DNA of 64,000 bases from Harmonia axyridis (taxonomy: Eukaryota; Arthropoda; Insecta; Coleoptera; Coccinellidae): positions 3,040,501-3,104,500 of the forward strand of contig NC_059501.1 of NCBI RefSeq assembly GCF_914767665.1, written 5' to 3'. The notes beneath the pieces were generated by a model. The model made no database searches and had not been told where the DNA came from. It saw nothing but the letters and a program-made list of their open reading frames with translations. The position numbers and the translations under genes are program-made. How positions within the stretch are numbered: position 1 is the first letter of the stretch; every line of letters begins with the position of its first letter. This document shows, piece after piece, positions 1 to 12,200 of this stretch.

Positions 1-950
1 CCTTTCGACCAAATGCTACAGCACTTCAAGAAGCCAAACCCAGGAGGTAACATTGCTTCTGTGTTGGTCAAAGTGCTTGGTACTAAAACCTTTTTTCTAC
101 ATTCATGCAAAAAGCACAACTTTGTTGAACTATATTTAGTGGAAAAAAAAGTTCTTTATTGCACTAGTGCAATAAAGTATTTATTGCACTCATCTGACAT
201 TCTACTTCAACGTGCTGTCATCATGACAAACAAATATTTCAGCCTGAAGGAAATAACGATGTACAGTTACCAAGTACTAGTACGTTTACAGCAGTAACAA
301 ATCAAGAAGTGGATTTAAAAAGTACTTCACTACGAAATATTCATATTGAAAATTGCACCAATTGTTCATTCACTTTCAACATTGAGAGTAAAAATAAAGA
401 TTGAGTTAAATTGTTCGTAACGTATTAGTTCCTGTTTCAATGCAAATCGATATTAATAATAAAGTATTCAAGTTGTGCTCTTCATTTTTCTACACCTAGT
501 GCCGCACCTCAATAAATCATTTTTTGCTTTTTGCATGAACGTAGAAAAAATGTTGATGCAACTCGTGCAATAAACATTCACTTTTTGCACTTGTTGCATA
601 AATAACTATTTCTTACGGCTTTCTTTGGTCTCAAATCAACTAAGTTCTATGCATCTTTGCATACAGGATACTTCAGAATAAGTGTTTGAATCCGTACGTG
701 CTTCTAAGAAGAAAAGTTCCTATAAACCTATATTATAAAGCTCTTACCTTTCAACTGAGAAATTTTCAGAGAATAAAAGTTCAACTTAAAAACTTAATAA
801 ATCTTTTCATTTGGGGTAGTAATTTCTTGATATGAAAGATTTTTTAATCATTTCATATCGTGACATTTTTTAGGCCAACAAACAGTTTTCGTTGAAAATA
901 AAGCACAGGTATGAAGTCAGGAGGTTTGACCGCTCGTTCCTTCACACGTC
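1..950. other. Gene-free start of window with short inverted repeats
   Basis: No coding exon is recognised. Segments at about 90-190 and 515-610 are imperfect inverted copies of each other: both carry a CTACRTTCATGCAAAAAGC core and several TTGCAC/GTGCAA words. About 830-945 matches, inverted and diverged, the segment at 1436-1610 on the far side of the next foldback element. Confidence 0.5.
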
Positions 951-1412
951 AATACGCTCTATTAGTGATGACGTCACACAGCCATTTTAGTTCTCCTGTC
1001 AGTGTTCGGAATCCAAACAAACAAATTGTCATTCAAATTAGTACGTTGTCGTTGAAGAAATTGGCTTATTTTGATAAATAAGATTATTTAAGGAACGATT
1101 TTACTATTAATTGATAGACAGAAGGCACGAGATTAATGCCAGTAAGTTCGAACTTGAAGTTCAACTAATAAACACGGCTTTTTACAAAATCTGGGGAATG
1201 ATACAGGATTCAAACTTACTGGTATTAACCTCGTTCTTTCTGTCTATCAATTAAAACTGAAATAGTTCCTCAAATACTCTTATTTATGAAAATAAGCCAA
1301 TTCTTTCAACGACACCGTACTAACTTGAATGACAATTCATTTGTTTGGATTCCGAACACTGACAGGAGAACCAAAAATGGCGGTGTGTGACGTCACACTA
1401 ATAGAGCGTATT
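951..1412. mobile_element. Foldback MITE family I, copy A
   Basis: Two long inverted arms of about 200 bp surround a short unpaired centre. The ends are AATACGCTCTATTAG and its complement. Both arms carry TGACGTCA, a full CREB/ATF-type palindrome, close to the end. No transposase is encoded, so this is a non-autonomous foldback element. Two more copies lie at 22710-23172 and 49130-49557. No clear target-site duplication is visible, so the superfamily is not assigned. Confidence 0.85.
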
Positions 1413-2013
1413 GCACCCTTGGATGCCCCATATTATACCTGCATACAGTTAAGTGGTCTCCAAATGTGCAACTGACGCATAGATGACGAACGCTCGGAGG
1501 CTCTTGACTCGCTGTGCTCCCTCCTCTTATTTTTTTTTCATCGAAAACCATTCAGGCCAAAAAAAATTTGACCTTTGTATAAAAAAATGCCCTCTGTTTC
1601 AACTAAAATGCATCTTATTCAAAACGTTGAAATTTGATTTGCCTATGTCACTTTTGTAGACAGAAATTCAACAGCGAAAGTAAATATTGATTGAAATTTC
1701 GAACTATATTAACGATATTTGATTATCAGTGGTAACATTATAATAATTTCAGGTTGAACCGTATAAAGTCGATAATATTCCTATTCGTTCTCTAATTCAA
1801 CATTATTTCATGGATAATTGATCTAGTTTTCAAACAAAATTTCCCTTGACCTCTTTCTTCTAATTCCTGTAACATCAACTTTGACAGAATTTCGCTCAAT
1901 AAAAGTTGCATTCAGATTCAAAGACTGATAATGAAAATAATAAGTCGACCCAAGTTTTTTAAGCATAATTTATTTTAATTTTTGTGGATACCAAAATTTT
2001 GTGTCTTTTAATA
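1413..2013. other. Gene-free spacer with a diverged inverted-repeat arm
   Basis: Positions 1436-1610 resemble the reverse complement of 830-945, including words such as GAACGCTCGGAGGCTC and ATTCAGGCCAAAAAA. The remainder is plain AT-rich sequence with no exon or RNA gene recognised. Confidence 0.4.
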
Positions 2014-2631
2014 GCGGCTGTTTTTTTCGAGGTATATAACTTTAAGTTGGCATTACTGTTTAAGATGGAGACCGATTTAACATGAAATTAGGCGGTCACC
2101 AAACGTGTCTTTCAATAAATCGATTGTGGCACGAGCCGTGTGACATGTTGCGCCGTCTTGTTGGAACCACAGCTCCTGGACATCATGGTTGTTCAATTCA
2201 GGAATGAAAAAGTTAGTAATCATGGCTCTATACCGATCATCATTTACTGTAACGTTCTGGCCATCATCGTTTTTGAAGAAGTACGGACCAATGATTCCAC
2301 CAGCCCATAAAGCGCACCAAACAGTCAGTTGTTCTGGATGTAACGGTGTTTCGACATACACTTGAGGATTAGCTTCACTCCAAATGCGGCAGTTTTGTTT
2401 GTTGACGTAGCCATTCAACCAGAAGTGCGCTTCATCGCTAAACAAAATAAAATGGACGTAGTGCGCGATACGTATTCCGCACAGAACCATTATTTTCGAA
2501 ATAAAATTGCACTATTTGCAAGCGTTGTTCAGGAGTGAGTCTATTCATTCATTCACTTGACAGCTGTTAAATCGGTCGCCATCTTGAACAGTAATGCCAA
2601 CTTAAAGTTATATACCTCGAAAAAAACACCC
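2014..2631 (-). mobile_element. DD41D mariner derivative, copy 1 (two 5' ends)
   Basis: Positions 2077-2490 encode, on the minus strand, the central part of a mariner transposase (FILFSDEAHFWLNG... to ...FGDRLIS). Instead of a 3' end, the left side carries another 5' terminus: about 68 bp at 2014-2082 are the near-perfect inverse of the terminus at 2564-2631. The copy is therefore an internally deleted foldback bounded by two 5' ends. It lacks the third catalytic Asp and cannot encode active transposase. Confidence 0.85.
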
Positions 2632-4007
2632 GTCACTTAACAGCGATGTCGAAGCCATTTGGTTTTATTAAATTTTGTAAAGTGTTAATTCAACTAATCT
2701 ATGTTATTTGGTGCTTTCAACTTGAAAAGAAAAATTAAAATGCATTTCAGAAACCCAAAATGACGTTTGGCGTACAATTTACGTGTAATATTTGACCACT
2801 GTGTTAACTGGCAGAATGTTCAAATAAACGGAGTTAACCTTACTTTAAGCAACCCAAATGATGCTTGACAATAAAATTGACAGCTGTTAAGTTGAATTTT
2901 ACGTTGATTGGCCTTTCAAAAACCGAAAAGATCTTGAAATAATTTAGGGAGAAAGATCATTGTCTCAAACCCAAACATGCAAATTTTCAGCACAAAATTA
3001 TGATTATTATATTATCCATAAGCGTATAATAGACCATCACAGTGAATCACCCTGTATAGTTTTAAATTTATATAAAAATAGTAAAGGGTTTCTCGGAAGG
3101 TTTATTTTTCGAAATATGCCATTAAATCATAAGATTTGAAATTCGTCGTCTTGCCATAAACTTGTATCTTCTTGCATCATGGCATTTTTAAGTTATGAGT
3201 TATGAATTTTGAATAAAACCCCTCTACTGCAAATAAAAATCGAAATTACCGTGAATGCTATTCAAAGGTTCAAAATTGAATTAAACCTTATTTTACGACC
3301 TGTAATTAAAATTGATGCACAAATCTGATTCATAAATATGGCTAATAATTGCTATGATTTAATGTTTCCTCTTTCCTCATCAGACTCTAGATAAGAGAAT
3401 TTCTTTCTATTTCCGTTAGTTAAAAAAAACAACCTTTAAAAATATTTAATTTCCCAAGACCTCAACTTCTAATGTTTCATTCAAGGTTCATGACGTTGTT
3501 TGTTTGATTTGTCATTATCTATGAACTTATCTAGTGATATCCCATACTGAGTGGTATGATGAAGTGTTGTCATGCTTTTCGTTTTTTATTGGACTATTTA
3601 TCATATTTTGCATGTTTATTCAATATCCTATGGACTTCTTCTTTTCAGTATTGCAAGATAAGCAAACTTTGGCATTCCAGTTTCTATATTTCGTGAAATA
3701 TTAACAGGTATATGTTTTGGCGAGGACCTTGGAGAAGTGGTCTCGATTGATACACATCTCATCGTTAAATAGGTCAATCTGATTATCAGCAAACTGGCTG
3801 AGAAAGTGAATGTTTTTTCAAATGGCGGTAATGTTTTATTTGGATAGAATCAATAATATCTAGAGGTTACGTATTTTGTTGAAATTATTCGAGATCGCTT
3901 TGATTCTAAGATCAAAAATATTGGGGCAACGTTTTCGACGAACCTTGTCTCTTCAAACGTACAGGGTGTCCCAAATTCGATGCCCACTGAAAGCATCTCG
4001 AGAACTA
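2632..4007. other. Gene-free AT-rich stretch
   Basis: I see no conserved coding exon, RNA gene or recognisable transposon. Position 3960 carries ACAGGGTGTCCCA, a word resembling the ends of dispersed insect repeats, just before the next mariner copy. Confidence 0.4.
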
Positions 4008-5072
4008 AGGTGTGTTTTTTTTCGAGGTATATAACTTTAAGTTGGCAGTACTGTTCAAGATAGCGACCGATTTAACAGCTGTCAAGTTATTTATTCTCAG
4101 TTTGGTTTGGCGATTCATCATGAATAGACTCACGCCTGAACAACGCTTGCAAATAGTGCAATTTTATTTCGAGAATAATGGTTCTGTGCGGAATACGTAT
4201 CGCGCACTACGTCCATTTTATTTTGTTTAGCGATGAAGCGCACTTCTGGTTGAATGGCTACGTCAACAAACAAAACTGCCGCATTTGGAGTGAAGCTAAT
4301 CCTCAAGTATATGTCGAAACACAGTTACATCTATAAAAACTGACTGTTTGGTGCGCTTTATGGGCTGGTGGAATCATTGGTCCGTACTTCTTCAAAAACG
4401 ATGATGACCAGAACGTTACAGTCAATGGTGATCGGTATAGAGCCATGATTACTAACTTTTTCATTCCTGAATTGAACAACCATGATGTCCAGGAGCTGTG
4501 GTTCCAACAAGACGGCGCAACATGTCACACAGCTCTCGCCACAATCTATTTATTGAAAGACACGTTTGATGACCGCCTAATTTCACTTTTTGGACCTGTG
4601 AATTGGCCTCCAAGATCTTGTGATTCAACACCACTAGACTACTTTCTGTGGGGCTATGTAAAGTCATTGGTCTATGCGGATAAGTCACAAACCCTTGACC
4701 ATTTGGAAGACAACATTCGCCGTGTTATTGCCGTTATACGGCCACAAATGTTGGAAAAAGTCATCGAAAATTGGACGTCCAGATTGGTCTACATCCGAGC
4801 CAGCCGTGGCGATCATATGCCAGATATCATATTTAAAATGTAATGCCACAAGATTATCTTGCGGCTAAATAAAATTAATGTCAATCGAATAATCCATCGT
4901 TGTTTTATTAGAATAGAATAGAGTTTATTCAATAACATATTACAGATAAACCCGAAAATTACAGCTGTGTTGTATTCGCTCGGAGGTGAACGACTGTGTA
5001 CAGCGAAAAACAAATCCCATTCTAAACGGCTATTGCAATTTGAAGTTCTACAGCTCTTTAAAAAACACCCTT
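4008..5072 (+). mobile_element. DD41D mariner deletion derivative, copy 2, with an internal insertion
   Basis: Bounded by TA dinucleotides, with related ends (AGGTGTG... and ...CACCCTT). The transposase start MNRLTPEQRLQIVQF at 4117 runs into the family-wide junction near 4215 and stops. A second frame from about 4211 carries the catalytic region to FKM-stop at 4843. The copy is longer than the 940-bp standard because about 125 bp (roughly 4910-5030, starting AGAATAGAATAGAGTTTATT) are inserted before the 3' end. Confidence 0.85.
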
Positions 5073-5244
5073 TAGAAGTAATTTTTTAGTACAATTAGCT
5101 TTTCGATATGTTGGATGACTAGATTTTGTTTTATAATAACACAAAAACTCGACCAATCACATCTGACGACCACCTTATGCGTCGAATATGGCTTCGACTG
5201 ACTTTTTTCTCTTTCCAAAACTCAAATTACCACTTCGTGGCAAT

Positions 5245-5400
5245 CATTTTTAGTCGATAGAAGACATAAAAGCGATTTCACAGCGAGTATTGAAATAGAT
5301 TCCGAGAATACAAAACGTTTGATGGTTGGATTACACGCTGTGTGAGTATAAGGGGGTCTGTCTACTTTGAAGACGATGCCATAAATTTGGATAAACAATA
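5245..5400 (+). mobile_element. Short C-terminal relic of another mariner
   Basis: A forward frame reads ...VYFEDDAINLD, resembling the YFEGDNINLD tail of irritans-type mariner transposases. A similar tail (PYFEEAIMNLD) occurs near 9640-9675. Both are short and broken. Confidence 0.4.
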
Positions 5401-5482
5401 TACAGGGTCTAATGAAAGTGGCGCAGTGCTCCATATGTCTATATCTTGGTGGAGAGATAGAATTCTAACTTTTTATGGATTT

Positions 5483-5706
5483 ACACTTGAGGATTAGCTT
5501 CACTCCAAATGCGGCAGTTTTGTTTGTTGACGTAGTCATTCAACCAGAAGTGCGCTTCATCGCTAAACAAAATTCGCCTACGTGAGTCTATTCATGATAA
5601 ATTGCCAAACCAAACTGAGAATAAATCACTTGACAGCTGTTAAATCGGTCGACATCTTGAGCAGTAATGCCAACTTAAAGTTATATACCTCGAAAAAAAA
5701 ACACCC
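5483..5706 (-). mobile_element. DD41D mariner fragment, copy 3
   Basis: Only the 5' terminus and part of the start region remain, read on the minus strand from the terminus at about 5706. It includes the complement of the MNRLT start region and a piece of the WLNGYVNKQNCR region. The middle is more deleted than in other copies and the 3' half is absent. Confidence 0.75.
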
Positions 5707-6249
5707 AAATAAGAGCTAGAATCAGTGAAAAATATTGTATATAGTAACATCGTTGCAATTTCCATCATTATGTGTTGTCAAATTTCTGAAAAATGAATTT
5801 TTCGAAATACTTTTTCAGGATTTTTCACTAAAAAATTTTATGAATAGTGTTCTCTTGCTAGTAGGATCAATGCGGTGTAGCTACCGACATAGTATATTTC
5901 ATGTCAATAGTTCTCATAGTTTCATAAATAACTCTAGACTGTTAAAATAAATATACCAAAATTGAATTCCACAAGATATTTTTTCCTTCAAAACTTTTCC
6001 CAATACATGAATTAATACAATGTAAAAAACCGAAATGGTCATTTTATTGATGTTAAAACTTCCCAAAATATTCCGACTACGTGTGAACCAACTTTTTCGC
6101 ACTTAATTGGACTCCAAATTTGTTTTTAATTGTGGTCCTATCTCGTAATACATAGTTTTTTCGTATTCTCGTATAATTTCAATGTCGCGAATCAACGGTA
6201 TTCTGATTGAGTCTCCAAGAAGCTTCAACCAGTCCTTCTCCCATCCAAA
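5707..6249. other. Gene-free stretch upstream of the GRAM gene
   Basis: No coding exon recognised. It probably contains the promoter and 5' UTR of the gene starting at 6250, but no clear core-promoter motif stands out. An upstream ATG at 6182 opens a short frame that stops at 6251-6253. Confidence 0.35.
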
Positions 6250-6272
6250 ATGAGGAAGTTATTCAATTTCGG
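6250..6272 (+). CDS. GRAM gene exon 1 (start codon)
   Basis: ATG at 6250 reads MRKLFNF plus two bases, ending at donor GG|GTAAG. The phase fits the next exon; other frames across this exon do not. Confidence 0.55.
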
Positions 6273-9200
6273 GTAAGATCCACGACTCCAGAACACCCAG
6301 AAGCGATAAAAAATACGATAACAATTCCTTTAGTTGCCGAAATCAACAAAAGAGAAAAGTTATTATTGTCGCTAGAATGCAAACATTATTTTGTGTATAG
6401 CCACAGTTTTCAGTTACCATTTTTATCTTACCATTGTATTTCATTGTATTCAATGCTTTATTCTGCGCTTTTGTCTCGATCTCGACTTTGTTCCTTTCTT
6501 AATTTTTATCTGAATTTCAGGGCCTCATTGAAGCTGTTATCTACCTCATCGCCAGCTATGACTTCTCAGTCTCAGATAACATCCCCTGCGAGTCCAAAAC
6601 CGGAGAAGAAGGAGGGGGAAACTCCTACAGCTTCAAAGTCCAGACAGAAGAAGTTTCATCGTCATTTTCCATCGGTTGAAAGTGATGAGCAAGTGCTCAA
6701 TTGTAAGTTTGGTTTTGGTCTTGCTCTACTGTTGTTTGTGCGTGTGTTGGCTGGAACTAGTAGGAATTGTTTTTTGCAGATTACTCATGTGCCCTCATTA
6801 GTGATATTTTACTGCAGGGTCACTTGTACATAACGAAAAATTATTTTGCCTTCTACTCTAACGTGTTTGGATATGTTACAAAGGTAAGTTTGATGTTTTA
6901 CCTTTTTTTATTTCTTAGTTCTTATATTTCTCTTATATCCAATATTATACATTACAACATCAGTAGATCAGTGCTGTTATTTCTCAGTCCCTTCAACTTT
7001 ATTATTTCTTATCGACACTTTCAGTTTTGTTATATCCATTTACATGGTTTTTATTGTCTTATTCCATTAACACATTCTTTATTGTTGCAGCAGAAAAATA
7101 CTTTTAAATATCTAGTTATAAGATAAGTTTACTTTCTGAAAGAGTATCTGAAGTATATAGTTGTTGTTTCAAAGAATACTCAAATTACTTTTTTATATAA
7201 TGTACTCTTTTAGTTTCTTTATAGATCATGTGCGATTTTTGTAAAATAGATACTTCTCGCTATTTTAGGTGCTTTTCAGTATGTAAATTACTCTTCGGCA
7301 TCTAAGTTTCACTGAATAAGTCCTGGCTCTAACCAGTAAAAGTAACTAAAACTAAGGAAAGCACTGACGTTCATTCATACCGAAACTGAACCTTTGGAGA
7401 CCATATAACACTTCTCCCAATTCAATTCCAAGGCCTAACCATACTTTCTTCACTGCTTCTCTAACTTTTCAATACTTTTTCTGTAGGAAGATTCGACTTT
7501 GCTTCCAAAATAAGCTTCAACCTCGGTGATCACTTCTTCATTAGGGTCAATTTTTTTTCTGAAGTATTGTTTTGAAGTATGCAAAAAACCCCTGGGGACC
7601 AGATCTGGAAAATGAGCTGGGTGGTCAAGCAGTTGCAACAGAAATTAGTTCAATTTGACCATGGATTTAATCGATTTCTGACAAGGAGAATTGTCTTGAT
7701 GAAAGAGAATATTTTTCTTTTGCATTTCTTTCTCTATCTGTCCCATGCTTCATTTTTTCTCAATAATTTCAAATCTTCACTTCAACTCTCCACTGGACCA
7801 CATATGCTTTTTTTTCACAAATATTTCTTCCATTTCTCTTTTCACCACTTATACGTATAATTATAAATACATGCTGTTTACAGCTTCTGATACCAATGCC
7901 TACAGTAGAGAAGATAACCAAGGAGAAAACAGCCAGGATAATCCCCAACGCTGTTGGTATCTCCACCGCTGAAGAGAAACACGTTTTTGGTAGCTTGATC
8001 TCTAGGGAAAACACCTACAAGTACATGACGAAGGTTTGGGAGGTGTCTCAGAAGGCTTTGGAAGAGGCAGCTCTTGAGGCGGAAGCGTTGTCGCCTCCAG
8101 AACCTATGGTAAGTGACATACGGCTTGATCTATAGGGTGGTTTTTTTTCGAGGTATATAACTTTAAGTTGGCATTACTGTTCAAGATGGCGACCGATTTA
8201 ACAGCTATCAAGTGATTTATTTTCAGTTTGGTTTGGCAATTAAATCATGAATAGACTCGTCCTGAACAACGCTTGCAAGTAGTGCAATTTTATTTCGAAA
8301 ATAATGGTTCTGTGCGGAATACGTATCGCGCACTACGTCCATTTTATTTTGTTTAACGATGAAGCGCACTTCTGGTTGAATGGCTACGTCAACAAACAAA
8401 ACTGCCGCATTTGGAGTGAAGCTAATCCTCAAGTGTATGTCGAAACACCGTTACATCCAGAAAAACTGACTGTTTGGTGCGCTTTATGGGCTGGTGGAAT
8501 CATTGGTCCGTACTTCTTCAAAAAAGATGATGGCCAGAACGTTACAGTCAATGGTGATCGGTATAGAGCCATGATTACTAACTTTTTCATTCCTGAATTG
8601 AACAATCGTGATGTCCAGGAGCTGTGGTTTCAACAAGACGGCGCAACATGTCACACAGCTCGTGCCACAATCGATTTTTTTAATGACACGTTTGGTGACC
8701 GCCTAATTTCAGGTTTTGGACCTGTGAATTGGCCTCCAAGGTCTTGTGATTTAACACCGCTAGACTACTTTCTGTGGGGCTATGTAAAGTCATTAGTCTA
8801 TGCGGATAGGCCACAAACCCTTGACCATTTGGAAGACAACATTCGCCGTGTTATTGCCGATATACGGCCACAAATGTTGGAAAAAGTCATCGAAAATTAG
8901 GCGTCCAGATTGGACTACATCCGAGCCAGCCGTGGCTGTCATATGCCAGAAATCATATTTAAAATGTAATGCCACAAGATTATTTTGCGGATAAATAAAA
9001 TTCATGTCAATCGAATAATCCATCGTTGTTTTATTGCAATTTAAAGTTCTATAGCTCTAAAAAAACACCCTTTACATTGACTTCTGTAACATTTTCGATG
9101 CAGCTTATTCCCGGAAATTATGTTAGTGTTGAGCTGTTAGTTATTCTTCGTTCAGTAATCTTACCAATTGTCGAAATTTCAGGAGTTGGCTTCGGAAAGC

Positions 9201-12200
9201 GATTCCTCCGAAACAAAAGAAGGAGAGAGTGAAAAAGAGGGGGGTCCTTCGACAGAAACCACTAACTCAAGACTTCACGACATCAAAACGGTGCTAGACC
9301 GTTGTCAACAACATCACCAAGGTGAGTCTGCAAGCTTCTCCTACTTTCCATCATCCGCTAAACTTTTTTTGGTTGCAGATAGTACGAATATAAAACGTAG
9401 ACTGTTCCAAAAGTACAGGAGTATGTGGAATCTACCTGTGCAAAAGTTGATATTGTATGCTGCCATTTTTTTACTGTTAACTCTTACTCTATCTGCCACC
9501 CTGATCCTTTATAGAATAAGCAAGATACATGAGGAGTATGTGTCACTCATGGAGGTGAGTTGTACCCTCATTCTAGACGTTTTGCGCTCGAAAAAAATGT
9601 TTTTTTTGGATTATTTTCATTGGCGTGTGTTTTTTGGAAACGGGCCTACTTTGAAGAGGCTATAATGAATTTGGATAAATAACAATTGCGATTCTCGGCA
9701 AGTTTCCAAAGAATTATTACTTCCAGGAATAAAAACTTATGGTATCTTTCGAAAAAAAAGCTCTGAGTTCACAAAATTAGTGTTAAGGAGGCCCTACACT
9801 ATCAAGCGGCTTGATCAAATGCTTGAGCAAATTGATTGTATCAAGCGTGATTGATAGTGTAGAAGCCCATTTGACGCTTGAAGCAAGCGTTGACGGTGAT
9901 TGATAGAAAATTTGAATGACTCAAGCGGTTGATCAAGCGGCTTGATAGTGTAGGGCAATTTTCGTCAAGCATTAAGTCAGTCACTCTTTGGAAACCATGG
10001 CTTCAACATCCCAAACCGCGTCTCACTTCCAAACCGATCCAGAAAACTCGGAGCGGGAGTTTATTAGTTTGTTGATTGATTTATATCGTGATTGTCCGGA
10101 GTTGTGGAAAGAAAAAAGTAAAGATTATTTCAATAGAAATAAAAAAAGTGCGGCATTTGGAAAAATCGTGGGACCATTGAGAAAGTTAAAACCGGATTTC
10201 AGCGTGAAACAATTGAAACAAAAAATTTATATTCTCAGAACTAACTTCAACCGGGAGTATAAAGCCATCGAGGCTAAAAAAGTGTCAGGGACATCTACAG
10301 ATGACATCCCTGAACCTTCGCTTTGGTATTACAATGACATGTATTCAGGAGATGTTCATGAGTGAAGCGGTTTCTCATTTTGTACCACTCTTCAGACCAC
10401 CTTCTTTTTCTGCTTCACGGCAACCAATGTTGTGATTAAGAAGGCCAAATCTGAATTCGACAATTGTAACGCGAAAAAGCGAAAGCACGATCGCAAAACT
10501 CACTTCTCTGCTTCGACTGACAAGAGAGTTTTGATCAAAAGATTGAAGTGTTGATTGAAGCACGCTTGAAGCTCCCATCAATCGGAGGTTCAAGCATTTG
10601 ATCAAGCCACTTGATAGTGTAGGGCCTACTTTAGCCTTATTTCACAGCCCTGTTTTAATGACATATGTCAATATGTCAAATAGAATCTGAAGCGTCATAA
10701 ATTTAGTTGGAGGTTAGCCTTTAACAATATGGATCGTTTATCTATTGTTGAAAGTGTGAAAACTTACTACAAAAATAATTAGGTACTATATTAAGTACGT
10801 TTTGTGCATTACTGCAGATTATGGCGAATATAATCTTCCATCTGAGCGTACAAGTGGTATGACAGAAAAAAATTAGAATCTGTTACTGATGTCTTAAGGA
10901 TCATACATCATCGAAATGCACGGTCGATCGAAATTATTGCTGTTGTGAGTGAAAATGTTGAAGAAGATCCAAATTTATACATTCCTCGGCGCGCACAACA
11001 TATGAGCCTCTCTCACGGCACGCCATGGCATATTTTGCATCTCCATCCTCATAAGGTTGAGTTGACCCAATGACAAAAGCAAGCTGACGATGGAATACAT
11101 AATTTATTCACGTCTGCTTTCGGAACCACGAAATGTATAACCCTTTATTACGAATTCTAGAATATTTTTCATTGAATTATTCAAAACTGTCTCATAAATC
11201 GAGTAGGCCGTCCCAATCCATTGTACCCCTTCTAACCAAGCTGATTATGCTGTTGCTACACGTGTAACGGTTTCCTAAACGCTTATCAGTTATAAACATG
11301 TCCATCAGTTGGTTATATTTTATTCATTCAGCTCCGTGAAATATCGACTGAATCGAGTGAATTAAATATTTACGTATCCCGATGACCCCGATTATGTTTA
11401 TTCTTTTCAGCTTCACGACCCTTCTTTATCCAGCGACCACATCTACAACCAGTTACTGCGATTTTCAGTTCATCTTCATTCGAAGTCGAGCAACTCGATG
11501 CACAACTTTATAGATTCCAATCTACACCAGATTGCTAAGGTGAGATGATAGATTTATGATTTGATTGTTAAAATGGGCCCCCATCGAATAAAAATATAAA
11601 GGGTGTTTTTTTTAGAGCTATAGAACTTTAAATTACAATAAAACAACGATGTATTATTCGATTGACATGAATTTTATTTATCCGTAAGATAATCTTGTGG
11701 CATTACATTTTAAATATGATTTCTGGCATATGACCGCCACGGCTGGCTCGGATGTAGTCCAATCTGGACGTCCAATTTTCGATGACTTTTTCCAACATTT
11801 GTGGCCGTATATCGGCAATAACACGGCGAATGTTGTCTTCCAAATGGTCGAGGGTTTGTGGCTTATCCGCATAGACCAATCACTTTACATAGCCCCACAG
11901 AAAGTAGTCTAGCGGTGTTAAATCACAAGATCTTAGAGGCCAATTCACAGGTCCAAAACGTGAAATTAGGCGGTCACCAAACGTGTCTTTCAATAAATCG
12001 ATTGTGGCACGAGCTGTGTGACATGTTGCACCGTCTTGTTGGAACCACAGCTCCTGGACATCATGGTTGTTCAATTCAGGAATGAAAAAGTTAGTAATCA
12101 TTGCTCTATACCGATCACCATTGACTGTAACGTTCTGGCCATCATCGTTTTTGAAGGAGTACGGACCAATGATTCCACCAGCCCATAAAGCGCACCAAAC

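Noticed and set aside
13..297. A 94-residue forward frame at the left edge
   Set aside because: No motif, and it overlaps the inverted repeat at 90-190.
6207..6833. A 208-residue forward frame beginning LQEASTSPSPIQNEEV upstream of the GRAM exon
   Set aside because: It starts at TTG directly after a stop, runs through two good splice signals, and its first part is not in phase with exon 2. Only the ATG at 6250 with the GG|GTAAG donor fits.
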